In this document: positions 34,945-43,569 of the stretch, in pieces | Numbering within the stretch: the stretch's first letter is position 1 | Layout: each line of letters opens with the position of its first letter | Assembly: GCA_049611965.1 (NCBI GenBank) | Contig: JBMZBC010000004.1 | Coordinates: forward strand, 39,550 to 103,549 | DNA from: UBA10364 sp049611965 | GTDB taxonomy: Bacteria > Bacteroidota > Bacteroidia > Flavobacteriales > Schleiferiaceae | DNA length: 64,000 bases | Direction: 5' to 3' | Made by a program: the position numbers and the translations under genes | Notes under the pieces: generated by a model | Told to the model about the DNA's origin: nothing | Seen by the model: the letters and a program-made list of their open reading frames with translations, nothing else | The model's database searches: none

Positions 34945-36789
34945 CTATTCTACGGTTACGCTTTTTGCAAGATTACGTGGACGGTCTACATCACACCCTC
35001 TCATCACAGCGATATAGTAGCTCAAGAGCTGCAGTGGAATCACTGTTAGAAGTGGGGTAAGTGCTTCGAGTGTTTCCGGTATTTCAATCACGTGATCGGC
35101 ACTCTGAAGCACCTCTGTATCGCCTTCAGTCACTACTGCGATCACCTTACCGTGACGGGCTTTTACCTCTTGAACGTTACTTACCAGCTTTTCGTAATGC
35201 CCGGCATTCGGAGCAACTACGATTACCGGCATATTTTCATCAATAAGCGCGATAGGGCCGTGCTTCATTTCAGCAGCTGGATAACCCTCTGCATGGATGT
35301 ATGAAATCTCCTTAAGCTTCAAGGCACCTTCTAGGGCAATCGGGAAGTTGACCCCACGACCTAAGTACAAGGCGTTATTAGAATCCTTATAAAGGGCAGA
35401 AATCTCTTCCACGAGTTCCTTCGACTCGAGTACTTTCTCCACCTTTTTAGGAATAATGCTCAATTCATTTAGAAGCGCACGGTATTGCGAAGTTGAAAAT
35501 TCGCCACGAATCTTACCAAGCTCCAACGCCATCATAGTAAGTACGGTTACTTGAGAAGTAAAGGCCTTCGTTGAAGCCACACCTATCTCAGGTCCCGCGT
35601 GGGTATATGCACCAGCGTGCGTTTCGCGAGCAATAGTTGAACCAGGTACATTACAAATACCAAAGACCATTGCGCCGGCTTCTTTAGCCATTTTGATGGC
35701 AGCGAGTGTATCGGCAGTTTCTCCACTTTGAGAAATGGCGATCACCACATCGTTTTTGCGAATAATAGGGTTGCGGTATCTGAACTCTGAGCCGTATTCA
35801 ACCTCAACCGGAATACGCGCAAATTCTTCGAACAAATACTCCGCAACGAGTGCACTGTGCCAAGAGGTTCCACAGGCCGTCATAATGATACGGTCGGCAT
35901 TGCGGAAACGGTCGGCATATTCTTCTAGACCGCTCATCTTGATCATCCCTTGCTCTGGCAAAAGACGACCACGGAAGGTGTCGTAGATGGCACGCGGCTG
36001 CTCGTAGATCTCCTTCATCATGAAGTAGTCGTACCCGCCCTTCTCAATGCTTTCTAGGTCCATCTGAAGCTGGTGTACTTGAGCATTTACGGCCTGATCG
36101 CTTTGAATCAAACGAATATCTAACTCACCTTCAGCTGTAAGAGAGGCCATTTCACCGTCCTCCAGATATATGGCATCTTTTGTGTAGTCTAGGAAGGGAG
36201 TTGCATCAGAACCAATGAACTTCTCGTTGACGCCTAAACCGATAACCAGTGGAGAGCCTAGCTTGGCAACTACTACTTCTTCCGGGGTGTTTTTATCGTA
36301 AATACAGATTGCATAAGCTCCGATCACTTGAGTCAAAGCAATACGCACCGCCTTTCTCAGTTTACAACCTTCCTGATCTTGGATGTATTGGATAAAGTTG
36401 ACCAAAACTTCAGTATCCGTTTCACTGTGAAATTCAAAACCGTTGTCTTGGAGCAATTCTTTCAGCGCTTGGTAGTTCTCGATGATACCATTATGTACCA
36501 ACACAAGATTACCCGAATTGCTGACATGCGGGTGGGCATTTTCATCCGAAGGTTGACCGTGGGTCGCCCAACGGGTATGTGCAATACCTGTAGAGCCTGA
36601 AGTATCACCAGCAAGGGCGAGTTCTTCCATGGCCTTAACCATGCCTTGCTTTTTGAATAGGGTGATTTCGCCGTTTTGCGCAAGTGCTACACCTGAGCTG
36701 TCGTAACCACGATACTCTAAGCGCTTTAGGCCGTTGACAAGAATGGGAAACGCGTTACGGTCTCCTACGTATCCTACAATACCACACAT
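34945..36789 (-). CDS. glmS: Glutamine-fructose-6-phosphate aminotransferase
   Basis: 614 residues. Cys2 (MCGIVGYVG) is the glutaminase nucleophile, with RLEYRGYDSSG and HTRWATHG. Two SIS domains follow: ACGTSWHSALVAEY, SQSGETADT and STKAFTSQ in the first, EGALKLKEISYIHAEG and MKHGPIALI in the second, with the C-terminal DRPRNLAKSVTVE. It makes glucosamine 6-phosphate for peptidoglycan and lipid A. It sits next to the DUF4270 and GT5-like genes, an order common in Bacteroidota. Confidence 0.96.
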   Translation of the reverse strand: MCGIVGYVGDRNAFPILVNGLKRLEYRGYDSSGVALAQNGEITLFKKQGMVKAMEELALAGDTSGSTGIAHTRWATHGQPSDENAHPHVSNSGNLVLVHNGIIENYQALKELLQDNGFEFHSETDTEVLVNFIQYIQDQEGCKLRKAVRIALTQVIGAYAICIYDKNTPEEVVVAKLGSPLVIGLGVNEKFIGSDATPFLDYTKDAIYLEDGEMASLTAEGELDIRLIQSDQAVNAQVHQLQMDLESIEKGGYDYFMMKEIYEQPRAIYDTFRGRLLPEQGMIKMSGLEEYADRFRNADRIIMTACGTSWHSALVAEYLFEEFARIPVEVEYGSEFRYRNPIIRKNDVVIAISQSGETADTLAAIKMAKEAGAMVFGICNVPGSTIARETHAGAYTHAGPEIGVASTKAFTSQVTVLTMMALELGKIRGEFSTSQYRALLNELSIIPKKVEKVLESKELVEEISALYKDSNNALYLGRGVNFPIALEGALKLKEISYIHAEGYPAAEMKHGPIALIDENMPVIVVAPNAGHYEKLVSNVQEVKARHGKVIAVVTEGDTEVLQSADHVIEIPETLEALTPLLTVIPLQLLSYYIAVMRGCDVDRPRNLAKSVTVE

Positions 36790-36818
36790 AATGAAATTGG
36801 TTTAGTTGGTTGGTTACG

Positions 36819-36826
36819 CAAAAGTA
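36819..36826 (-). promoter_or_regulatory. -7 box TACTTTTG for glmS
   Basis: Perfect TAnnTTTG on the minus strand, 29 bp before the ATG, in the 44 bp gap after the DUF4270 gene. It implies a transcript separate from the upstream operon. No clear -33. Confidence 0.42.
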
Positions 36827-36833
36827 ATGCTTC

Positions 36834-38147
36834 TTAATTACTGCGCGTATAGTAGACGTTAAATTCGGCAGGAATTAAAGGGTGCATACCGCCTCCTAAA
36901 ACCACACGGTGAATGTTACCGCTGCTCGAAGAAGGTGCTAAGAATACAGGCAAAATGTCTTCTCGATCGTTTACGAAATCGTGCACCATACGAGTCACAT
37001 TAAACGTATAATTGAACTCACGAACATCCGTTCTAGCAACCGTCCCTCCGGTAGAATTGATGTCCGACTGGTAGTCCTTTATGAGTCGCTGAACAGTATC
37101 TTGATCTTGAATAACAATCAAAGAACCCGGGAAGCGGTATTGACCCGCTGTACCCTGCAGTACATCAAAAGACAGTTCCGCTTTATTAATTGAAAAACCT
37201 TTTCCTATAAGAGTGTCTAAACCTGGAAATTTCAAAAACGTACGCACACCCGAACCGCCTTGTACATAGGTAAGAACCTCACCGTTTACCGTATCCATCA
37301 TATCTAAATCGAACTGTGCGTTGGTATAGTCGTTCGAAAAGAGGTTGTAGCTCAAACTAGGGTCGCTAAAGTTCTGGCCAAAGGTCAGGTTAAACACCTT
37401 AGCAATGGTATCATCTTCTCCGGTATGGTAGTACAATTCAATCAACGAACCAGATGCTTCTAAATTGAAGTAGCCTGCTATAGAGGAGCCTACGCCTTCA
37501 TCCGTAAAATAGAGTCCTGGCACTTCCTTTACGAAGTCTTCGTTATCAGCGAAATGGCTCGCACCATCAATGGCAGCATCAAAAACGCTGGTTTGGAAGT
37601 ACGACGGATCCGCATCAAAAGACAGGTAGCCTACCAAAGTATCAACACCATTATATACCGTATCTCTTGGACCTAGAACCAAGGATGTATCGGCAATGGC
37701 GGGTCCATAGTTCATGGCTCGGTTCGAATAATAAGAAATGGTATCGTATTGCTCCTCCAAGAGCGGGTATACTTTCAAATCAATTTCATCACCCTCCACG
37801 CCATAATAGCTCGAGTACGCAACGCGAACCTTCACTGAGTCACAAATAGTTCCTTCACCAAAGTCTGGCGAAGATTTAGATAAGAGAATACGTGTAAAGA
37901 AAGAGGCATTCGTACGACCGAAAATAGGGTCGTCGTAATTACCTAGGATTACCTGTGCAGGGTTCTTTGTGCTAATACTGTCCCAACTTTGGGTGTACGA
38001 AACTACTGGAAAGGTCAGCTTCTCTCCTAATTCAGGGCGGTCATCTACAAACTTACCTGAACCAATGGAGCCGTTGCTTTTCTCACACGAGGAAAAAAGT
38101 ACAGCAGCAATAAATAGGCTTAGGGCTAAACGGAATTTACTCGGCAT
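36834..38147 (-). CDS. DUF4270 outer-membrane lipoprotein
   Basis: 437 residues from ATG 38147 (MPSKFRLALSLFIAAVLFSSC); the earlier in-frame start at 38171 is also possible. Lipobox FSSC gives a lipidated Cys. The body has many polar beta strands, with EKLTFPVVSYTQSW and NPAQVILGNYDDPIFG as in DUF4270. The function is unknown; the family is restricted to Bacteroidota and usually lies between glmS and a short glycogen-synthase-like gene, as here. Its start overlaps the 3' end of that gene by 11 bp, so the two are one operon. Confidence 0.85.
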   Translation of the reverse strand: MPSKFRLALSLFIAAVLFSSCEKSNGSIGSGKFVDDRPELGEKLTFPVVSYTQSWDSISTKNPAQVILGNYDDPIFGRTNASFFTRILLSKSSPDFGEGTICDSVKVRVAYSSYYGVEGDEIDLKVYPLLEEQYDTISYYSNRAMNYGPAIADTSLVLGPRDTVYNGVDTLVGYLSFDADPSYFQTSVFDAAIDGASHFADNEDFVKEVPGLYFTDEGVGSSIAGYFNLEASGSLIELYYHTGEDDTIAKVFNLTFGQNFSDPSLSYNLFSNDYTNAQFDLDMMDTVNGEVLTYVQGGSGVRTFLKFPGLDTLIGKGFSINKAELSFDVLQGTAGQYRFPGSLIVIQDQDTVQRLIKDYQSDINSTGGTVARTDVREFNYTFNVTRMVHDFVNDREDILPVFLAPSSSSGNIHRVVLGGGMHPLIPAEFNVYYTRSN

Positions 38148-38955
38148 CACTTTCAACCAGGAGAGATTCATACACCTTGATGGCTTCTTCCGGCTGATCC
38201 ATGAATGCCGAACCGTCGATAACGTCTACACCAATTGATTTTGCATATTCTGCAACCTCATCTGTGTTTTCCTCACCGAGGATAAGTACATCCGAATACT
38301 TTGCCGCCAATTTTTGCAGGTCTACACTCGTTGGTGTTTCCAAGCCCTCGGTTAGTGAAGAATCGATTTCATCAAACTCCATCCCAGCTTTCAATTTTGG
38401 ACCTAATGTCCCATCAAATCCGTTATCGTAAGCAGAGAAAATCACTTTCGCATCCTTGAAGATAGGATTCTCGCTTTGGAACAATTTTAAATACATCGGA
38501 ACCAGAGCAGACATCCAGCCGTGAACGTGAATAACGTCTGGCTTCCATCCTAGTTTCTCAACGGTATCAATAGCCCCCTTTGAGAAGAACAACGTACGTT
38601 CATCGTTGTCATCAAAGTACTTGCCATCTGCATCCGTATAGGTAAACTTGCGTTTGAAGTATTCCTCGTTATCAATGAAATAAACTTGCATACGCGCTCC
38701 AGGAACTGATGCTACCTTAATGATCAACGGCATGTCCATGTCGTTAATCACTACGTTCATACCGCTCAATCGAATAACCTCGTGCAACTGATGACGACGC
38801 TCATTGATTACCCCGAAACGAGGCATGAATACGCGAACCTGGTGACCACAGTTATTCGTTTTCTTAGCTAGGGCTAAAGTTGTGCTTGAAATCTTGTTCT
38901 CTGGTAGGTACGGGTGAATCTCCTGTGAGATAAACAATACTCTCTTGCTATCCAT
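38137..38955 (-). CDS. Glycogen/starch synthase N-terminal (GT5) domain protein
   Basis: 272 residues from ATG 38955. It matches only the N-terminal Rossmann domain of glycogen synthase: VLFISQEIHPYLPENKISS, the VIHVHGWMSALVP motif and ISAYDNGFDG. The C-terminal GT1 domain that binds the ADP-sugar phosphate and carries the catalytic residues is missing, and the usual N-terminal KxGG loop reads PENKISS. It is therefore unlikely to be an active synthase and may have another role. Short forms like this are known next to DUF4270 in Bacteroidota. Confidence 0.82.
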   Translation of the reverse strand: MDSKRVLFISQEIHPYLPENKISSTTLALAKKTNNCGHQVRVFMPRFGVINERRHQLHEVIRLSGMNVVINDMDMPLIIKVASVPGARMQVYFIDNEEYFKRKFTYTDADGKYFDDNDERTLFFSKGAIDTVEKLGWKPDVIHVHGWMSALVPMYLKLFQSENPIFKDAKVIFSAYDNGFDGTLGPKLKAGMEFDEIDSSLTEGLETPTSVDLQKLAAKYSDVLILGEENTDEVAEYAKSIGVDVIDGSAFMDQPEEAIKVYESLLVESDAE

Positions 38956-38983
38956 ACGGATTAGATGTTTTAAAACTAGTTGG

Positions 38984-38991
38984 CAAAGATA
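38984..38991 (-). promoter_or_regulatory. -7 box TATCTTTG for the GT5-DUF4270 operon
   Basis: Perfect TAnnTTTG on the minus strand, 28 bp before the ATG at 38955, which supports that start over the long frame to 39129. Confidence 0.5.
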
Positions 38992-38997
38992 CCTTTT

Positions 38998-39031
38998 TTT
39001 GGCGCTTTTTCCTAAGAATAGCCTAGTTTTG
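38998..39031 (+). promoter_or_regulatory. Promoter TTTG-22-TAGTTTTG for panC
   Basis: TTTG at 38998-39001 and TAGTTTTG at 39024-39031, both perfect, with a 22 bp spacer. The ATG is 19 bp further. Confidence 0.58.
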
Positions 39032-39050
39032 AGCCCTTTTACAGCCCAAA

Positions 39051-39896
39051 ATGACCGTTTTAAGAAGTCTTTTAGAATTAAACGAGTATCGAGCACAGAT
39101 TGGCGAGCAAACCCTTGGGTTCGTACCAACTATGGGTGCCTTGCACAGAGGTCATATTAGTTTGGTCGAGCAAAGTCTTTCCATGGCCGATCATACCCTG
39201 GTGAGCATATACGTGAATCCAACCCAATTCAACAATGCGGAGGATTTAGAGAAGTACCCGTCAACCCTCGAGCAAGATTTAACCCTTCTTAGCGCCACAG
39301 GCGAAGTGATTGTATACCTGCCCACTCAGAGCGATTTGTACCCAAATGGACTGCATTCTCGCAATTTCGATTTCGGTGCTCTGGGCACATTTATGGAAGG
39401 CGCTGGACGACCAGGTCACTTTGAAGGAATGGCGACGGTAGTCACTCGATTCTTTGAAATCATCCGACCAAATCGCGCATTTTTTGGGGAAAAGGACTAC
39501 CAGCAACTCGCCATCATTAAGCAAGTGGTTGCAGACGAGAATTGGCCCGTGGAAATTATACCCTGTGCCACACTTCGCGAAGAAGACGGCCTGGCAATGA
39601 GCAGTCGAAACCTCCGTTTATCTGCTGAACAACGAAGCGCAGCCAAGGAGATATACCGAATTATTTCACAGTGGATTGAAAGTGCTGATTTCACTTCTTT
39701 AGAACCAGAAGCTGTTCAAAAAGACCTCGTCCAACAAATCAACAGCAATGACCACCTCGAGGTGGAATACTTAGAGTTTAGCGCCTCAAATACCTTAATT
39801 CCGGTAGAGCGCTTCGATTTAAATGTTCCTACAAGAGTCTTCGCTGCTGTTATGTGCGGAAAAGTTCGCCTTATCGATAACCTTCCTCTTTTTTAA
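39051..39896 (+). CDS. panC: Pantothenate synthetase
   Basis: 281 residues, class I aminoacyl-tRNA synthetase-like fold. FVPTMGALHRGHISLV contains the HxGH motif, FGEKDYQQLAII the second ATP site and MSSRN the KMSKS-like loop. It joins pantoate and beta-alanine. panD, which makes beta-alanine, follows 14 bp later. Confidence 0.95.
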   Translation: MTVLRSLLELNEYRAQIGEQTLGFVPTMGALHRGHISLVEQSLSMADHTLVSIYVNPTQFNNAEDLEKYPSTLEQDLTLLSATGEVIVYLPTQSDLYPNGLHSRNFDFGALGTFMEGAGRPGHFEGMATVVTRFFEIIRPNRAFFGEKDYQQLAIIKQVVADENWPVEIIPCATLREEDGLAMSSRNLRLSAEQRSAAKEIYRIISQWIESADFTSLEPEAVQKDLVQQINSNDHLEVEYLEFSASNTLIPVERFDLNVPTRVFAAVMCGKVRLIDNLPLF

Positions 39897-39898
39897 TC

Positions 39899-39906
39899 TA
39901 CTTTTG
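39899..39906 (+). promoter_or_regulatory. -7 box TACTTTTG placed for a leaderless panD mRNA
   Basis: Perfect TAnnTTTG beginning two bases after the panC stop, then CGCC and the panD ATG at 39911. It is the fourth case of the box-N4-ATG spacing and could give panD its own transcript within the operon. Confidence 0.5.
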
Positions 39907-39910
39907 CGCC

Positions 39911-40261
39911 ATGCAAATAGAGGTCGTAAAGAGTAAAATTCATCGCGTAAAGGTCACAGGAGCTGACCTTGATTATGTGGGTTCTATAACTTTAGATGAT
40001 GATTTAATGGCTGCTGCTGGTATTATACCAGGGGAACGCGTTTACATCGTCAACGTCAACAATGGTGAGCGTTTTGACACTTACACCATCTCGGGAGGCA
40101 GCGGCACAGGAAGTGTTGTACTAAATGGACCGGCAGCGCGTCGCGTTCAAAAAGGTGATGTCGTTATCATCATCGCGTATGCACAAATGACTCCTGAAGA
40201 AGCAAAGACGTTTAAACCTCAAATTGTATTCCCGAACGAATCAACTAATCTCTTGAAATAG
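39911..40261 (+). CDS. panD: Aspartate 1-decarboxylase proenzyme
   Basis: 116 residues. The self-cleavage site is Gly24-Ser25 (DYVGSITLDD), producing the pyruvoyl cofactor. RVYIVNVNNGERFDTY and GPAARRVQKGDVVIIIAY are the conserved core. It makes beta-alanine for panC. The stop shares one base with the GTG start of the next gene. Confidence 0.95.
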   Translation: MQIEVVKSKIHRVKVTGADLDYVGSITLDDDLMAAAGIIPGERVYIVNVNNGERFDTYTISGGSGTGSVVLNGPAARRVQKGDVVIIIAYAQMTPEEAKTFKPQIVFPNESTNLLK

Positions 40262-41235
40262 TGACAGCCAATGTAAAAAAGGTGTTGCAGTATGTGCTTT
40301 TCTTAAGCATCGGGGTACTGTTACTCTATTTTACATTCAAAAACACCAACCCAACCGAATTGTGGAGCAACATACAATCGGTGGATGGATTTGGGCTCTT
40401 TATCGCTATAGGGATTGGATTCATAGCCATCATCATCCGTGGCATCCGTTGGGTACAGCTCTTAGCCTCTCTCGGATATAAAGTGAGCTCGGCCAATGCT
40501 ATTGCGGCCGTTGCATTTTCTTACCTGGTCAACTTAGTCACGCCAAGAGTGGGTGAAGTCGCACGATGTACTGCCATTAATCGGACAGATGACGTTCCAA
40601 TAGACAAGTTGTTCGGAACCGTTGTGCTCGAACGTGTTGTAGACACCCTCATGTTTGGCATCGTAGTCTTAATCGCAGTCATCACCCAGGCGCAACAACT
40701 TTCCATTTTCTTGACGCAAAGCGGTGCCACTCTGCCTTCCTTATCACCTATGTTGATTAGCGGGTTAATTGTGGGTGGTTTACTCGTGCTTGTGGGACTT
40801 TGGGCCACTCGTAAAACGTGGTCTCAATGGAGCTTCGCGCAAAAAGTTATCGGCTTCGTACAAGGTCTTGTTGAGGGGTTAAGAAGCATCCAAAATGTCG
40901 ACAACAAATTCTTGTTTTGGGCATATAGCGTAGGAATTTGGACGTGTTATACGGCCACTATTGTCGTTGGTTTTAAGGTTGTCCCTGGCTTAGAAGCGTT
41001 AGGACTTTCTGAAGCGTTCTACGTAAGTGTCGCTGCCGGTTTGGGATACGTCATTCCTGTGCCCGGCGGAATTGGCGCTTACCACTACCTCGTGTCTAAA
41101 GCACTTACTGTAATTGGATACTCGCCAGAACTGGGAACTGCCTATGCCACCATCATCCATAGCGGGAACAGTTTAATGTTCATTGCTACTGGTGTTATTG
41201 GCATGCTAATTCTGTATTTTGCAAGGAAGAAATAA
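40261..41235 (+). CDS. Flippase-like membrane protein (lysylphosphatidylglycerol synthase TM domain family)
   Basis: 324 residues with about eight membrane helices; IIRGIRWVQLLASLGY near the start and VPVPGGIGAYHYLVSKALTVIG-like text near the end (IPVPGGIGAYHYLV) are family marks. The start is GTG at 40261, overlapping the panD stop (TAGTG). Proteins of this type resemble the flippase half of MprF; the substrate lipid is unknown. It lies in the panC-panD-radA order common to Bacteroidota. Confidence 0.82.
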   Translation: MTANVKKVLQYVLFLSIGVLLLYFTFKNTNPTELWSNIQSVDGFGLFIAIGIGFIAIIIRGIRWVQLLASLGYKVSSANAIAAVAFSYLVNLVTPRVGEVARCTAINRTDDVPIDKLFGTVVLERVVDTLMFGIVVLIAVITQAQQLSIFLTQSGATLPSLSPMLISGLIVGGLLVLVGLWATRKTWSQWSFAQKVIGFVQGLVEGLRSIQNVDNKFLFWAYSVGIWTCYTATIVVGFKVVPGLEALGLSEAFYVSVAAGLGYVIPVPGGIGAYHYLVSKALTVIGYSPELGTAYATIIHSGNSLMFIATGVIGMLILYFARKK

Positions 41236-41240
41236 TCTCC

Positions 41241-42593
41241 ATGGCAAAAAGTAGAAGCGTCTTTATCTGTACCAAATGTGGCACCGAACATTCTAAATGG
41301 ATGGGGCAATGCCAAGGGTGTAAGGAGTGGAACACGCTCGTGGAGGAAACGCAGACCAAAAGCAAACCCGATCCAAGAGCGTGGAGCGGTGATAATGCTT
41401 CAAGTAGGCCTCTTAAAATTGACGAGGTTGAACACACGACAGTACAACGTTTTCCCATTCGCGACGAAGAGTTTTCAAGAGTTTTAGGGGGCGGTATTGT
41501 ACCGGGATCTGTAGTCTTATTGGGAGGTGAGCCTGGAATAGGTAAGAGTACCTTGCTCTTGCAGATGGCACTGAAGTTCAGTGGGACCGTAGCTTATATC
41601 AGCGGTGAGGAAAGCCCGTCTCAGATTAAGCTAAGAGCAGAAAGAATTGGTCGGACGGAAAGTGAATTGTTCCTTTTAAGCGAAACCAAAACGGAGGCCA
41701 TTTTCAACCATTTGAAAACTATGCGACCGCACCTTGTGGTTGTTGACTCCATACAGACCCTTCACGTGCCTCATGTCGAAAGCACTCCGGGTTCGGTAGC
41801 TCAGATTAGAGAAAGTGCGGCAAGCTTCATTCGTTACGCGAAAGAAACAGGCACACCGGTCCTTTTGATTGGACACATCAATAAGGAAGGAAGTATTGCT
41901 GGTCCGAAGATATTGGAACACATGGTGGACGTTGTACTCCAGTTTGAAGGAGATCCAAACCTGCTGTACCGCATTCTGAGGGCACACAAGAATAGATTTG
42001 GTTCTACCCATGAGATTGGTTTGTATACCATGGAGCAGGCCGGTTTGCAAGGGGTAGCAAATCCAAGTGACTTGTTATTGACCAAACAACACGACGGCCT
42101 GAGTGGTAATGCTGTAGCAGTATTGCTAGAAGGCGTTCGCCCGATGTTGCTAGAGCTGCAGGCGTTGTGTTCTACCGCCGTTTACGGGACGCCGCAGCGT
42201 TCTACGACGGGTTTTGACACACGCCGATTGAACATGCTCTTGGCTGTTTTAGAGAAGCGTTGTGGCTTCCGATTGGGACAGAAAGATGTATTCTTAAATA
42301 TCACAGGTGGATTGCGTGTCGACGATCCTGCATTGGATTTGGCAGTGATTGCAGCCATTCTCAGCTCGAATGCAGATGAACCCATCTCGGGCAAGGTATG
42401 TTTTGCAGCGGAAGTTGGCTTAACTGGTGAAGTTCGACCGGTGACCAAAGTGGAACAGCGCATTCGTGAGGCTGAAAAGCTTGGATTCGAACGCATCTAT
42501 ATAAGCGGTCATCATCAAATAGAAAAATCCCACTACGACATTGCCATAGTGGGATTGAAAAGAATTGAAGAATTGGTCCGTGCCCAATTCTAA
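41241..42593 (+). CDS. radA: DNA repair helicase RadA/Sms
   Basis: 450 residues. An N-terminal C4 zinc motif (Cys10, Cys13, Cys24, Cys27) precedes a RecA-like ATPase with Walker A GEPGIGKST, the KNRFGS motif typical of RadA, and a Lon-like C-terminal domain (GGLRVDDPALDLAV). RadA drives branch migration in recombination. The last codons contain the terminator of the converging OmpA-like operon. It probably ends the panC-panD operon. Confidence 0.95.
   Translation: MAKSRSVFICTKCGTEHSKWMGQCQGCKEWNTLVEETQTKSKPDPRAWSGDNASSRPLKIDEVEHTTVQRFPIRDEEFSRVLGGGIVPGSVVLLGGEPGIGKSTLLLQMALKFSGTVAYISGEESPSQIKLRAERIGRTESELFLLSETKTEAIFNHLKTMRPHLVVVDSIQTLHVPHVESTPGSVAQIRESAASFIRYAKETGTPVLLIGHINKEGSIAGPKILEHMVDVVLQFEGDPNLLYRILRAHKNRFGSTHEIGLYTMEQAGLQGVANPSDLLLTKQHDGLSGNAVAVLLEGVRPMLLELQALCSTAVYGTPQRSTTGFDTRRLNMLLAVLEKRCGFRLGQKDVFLNITGGLRVDDPALDLAVIAAILSSNADEPISGKVCFAAEVGLTGEVRPVTKVEQRIREAEKLGFERIYISGHHQIEKSHYDIAIVGLKRIEELVRAQF
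42517..42556 (-). terminator. Terminator of the OmpA operon embedded in radA
   Basis: AATCCCACTA (42526-42535) and TAGTGGGATT (42547-42556) form a perfect 10-pair stem with an 11-base loop. On the minus strand it is followed by TTTTTCTATTT. It lies 47 bp after the OmpA-like gene stop, fully inside the radA coding sequence. Confidence 0.72.
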
Positions 42594-42602
42594 ATAGTTC
42601 TA

Positions 42603-43565
42603 TTACTCGCCTGCCCCATCTAGCAGGTTTGCAAGCTCTGTTAAATCTGGTGTTAGGATAATCTCCGTACGACGGTTGATGGCCTTGTTGCTCGCTGAAA
42701 TATTTTCAACCAACGGCACGAACTCACCACGTCCAGCGGCAGTGATTCGTTGTGGATCAAGACCTGCATTTTTGGTCAAAATCTTTACCACATTCGTGGC
42801 GCGCATCACACTGAGGTCCCAGTTGTCTTTTACTTGGCTCTGTCCGCGGTATGGATCATCATCCGTATGTCCTTCGACAAGAATACTGATCTCCTTGTTG
42901 TCCGCGAGCACTCGCGCAAGGTTTTCCAGAGCAACTTGTCCATTTGCCGCAACACTCCAAGAACCCGGCGCAAAGAGCAGGCTGTTTTCAAGACTTACGT
43001 AGACCTTACCGTCGCGCATATTGACCGTGAGACCTTTGCCAGTAAAGCCCAATAAAGCATCGGCAACCTTCTGACGAACGTAATTCACTGTGCTGTCTTG
43101 ACGACGAATTACCCCTTCCAGCTCAGCGACACGACGTTGGCCCCTTTCCAAAGCACGGCGCTCAGTGTTCAGGCTATCTTCTTTCGCTTGTAGACGGCTT
43201 TGGATGGTGCTTAACTCGTCCATCAATGCTTTGTTTTCACGAGCGCTCGCTGCAATTAGCGTACTGTTGTTGTCCAGCAAGTAATCGTATTGCTTAGACA
43301 AGCGGTCGTATTTGGTCTGCAAAGCGCGTAGTTCGTCAAACTTCGCCGTTGTATCCTCCTGAAGCTGATTCACCTCGCGACGTACTTCACCCAAGGTGCG
43401 CTCGAGTTCAGAATTCTCGGCTGCACGCATTTCGCTCTTTTGACGAAGCTGATCGGCTTCGTTCGAAAGAAGATCGTACTTCTCCTGTAAGGTCTTGTGC
43501 ACTTTGGTGCTTACACAAGAGGTGGTAAGCGCACCGAGAAGTGCAAAAATGAATAGCTTCTTCAT
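42603..43565 (-). CDS. OmpA-family lipoprotein with coiled coil
   Basis: 320 residues. Lipobox LTTSC with lipid Cys17. Residues about 25-160 are a long coiled coil rich in Glu, Arg, Leu and Gln. The C-terminal OmpA/MotB domain has ISILVEGHTDDDPY and DLSVMRATNVVKIL and AAGRGEFVPL, which bind peptidoglycan. The upstream gene is 4 bp away in the same operon. Confidence 0.88.
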   Translation of the reverse strand: MKKLFIFALLGALTTSCVSTKVHKTLQEKYDLLSNEADQLRQKSEMRAAENSELERTLGEVRREVNQLQEDTTAKFDELRALQTKYDRLSKQYDYLLDNNSTLIAASARENKALMDELSTIQSRLQAKEDSLNTERRALERGQRRVAELEGVIRRQDSTVNYVRQKVADALLGFTGKGLTVNMRDGKVYVSLENSLLFAPGSWSVAANGQVALENLARVLADNKEISILVEGHTDDDPYRGQSQVKDNWDLSVMRATNVVKILTKNAGLDPQRITAAGRGEFVPLVENISASNKAINRRTEIILTPDLTELANLLDGAGE

Positions 43566-43569
43566 GGTA

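Noticed and set aside
38137..38955. Active glycogen synthase
   Set aside because: The C-terminal catalytic domain is missing and the substrate loop is changed, so I annotate only a GT5-domain protein.
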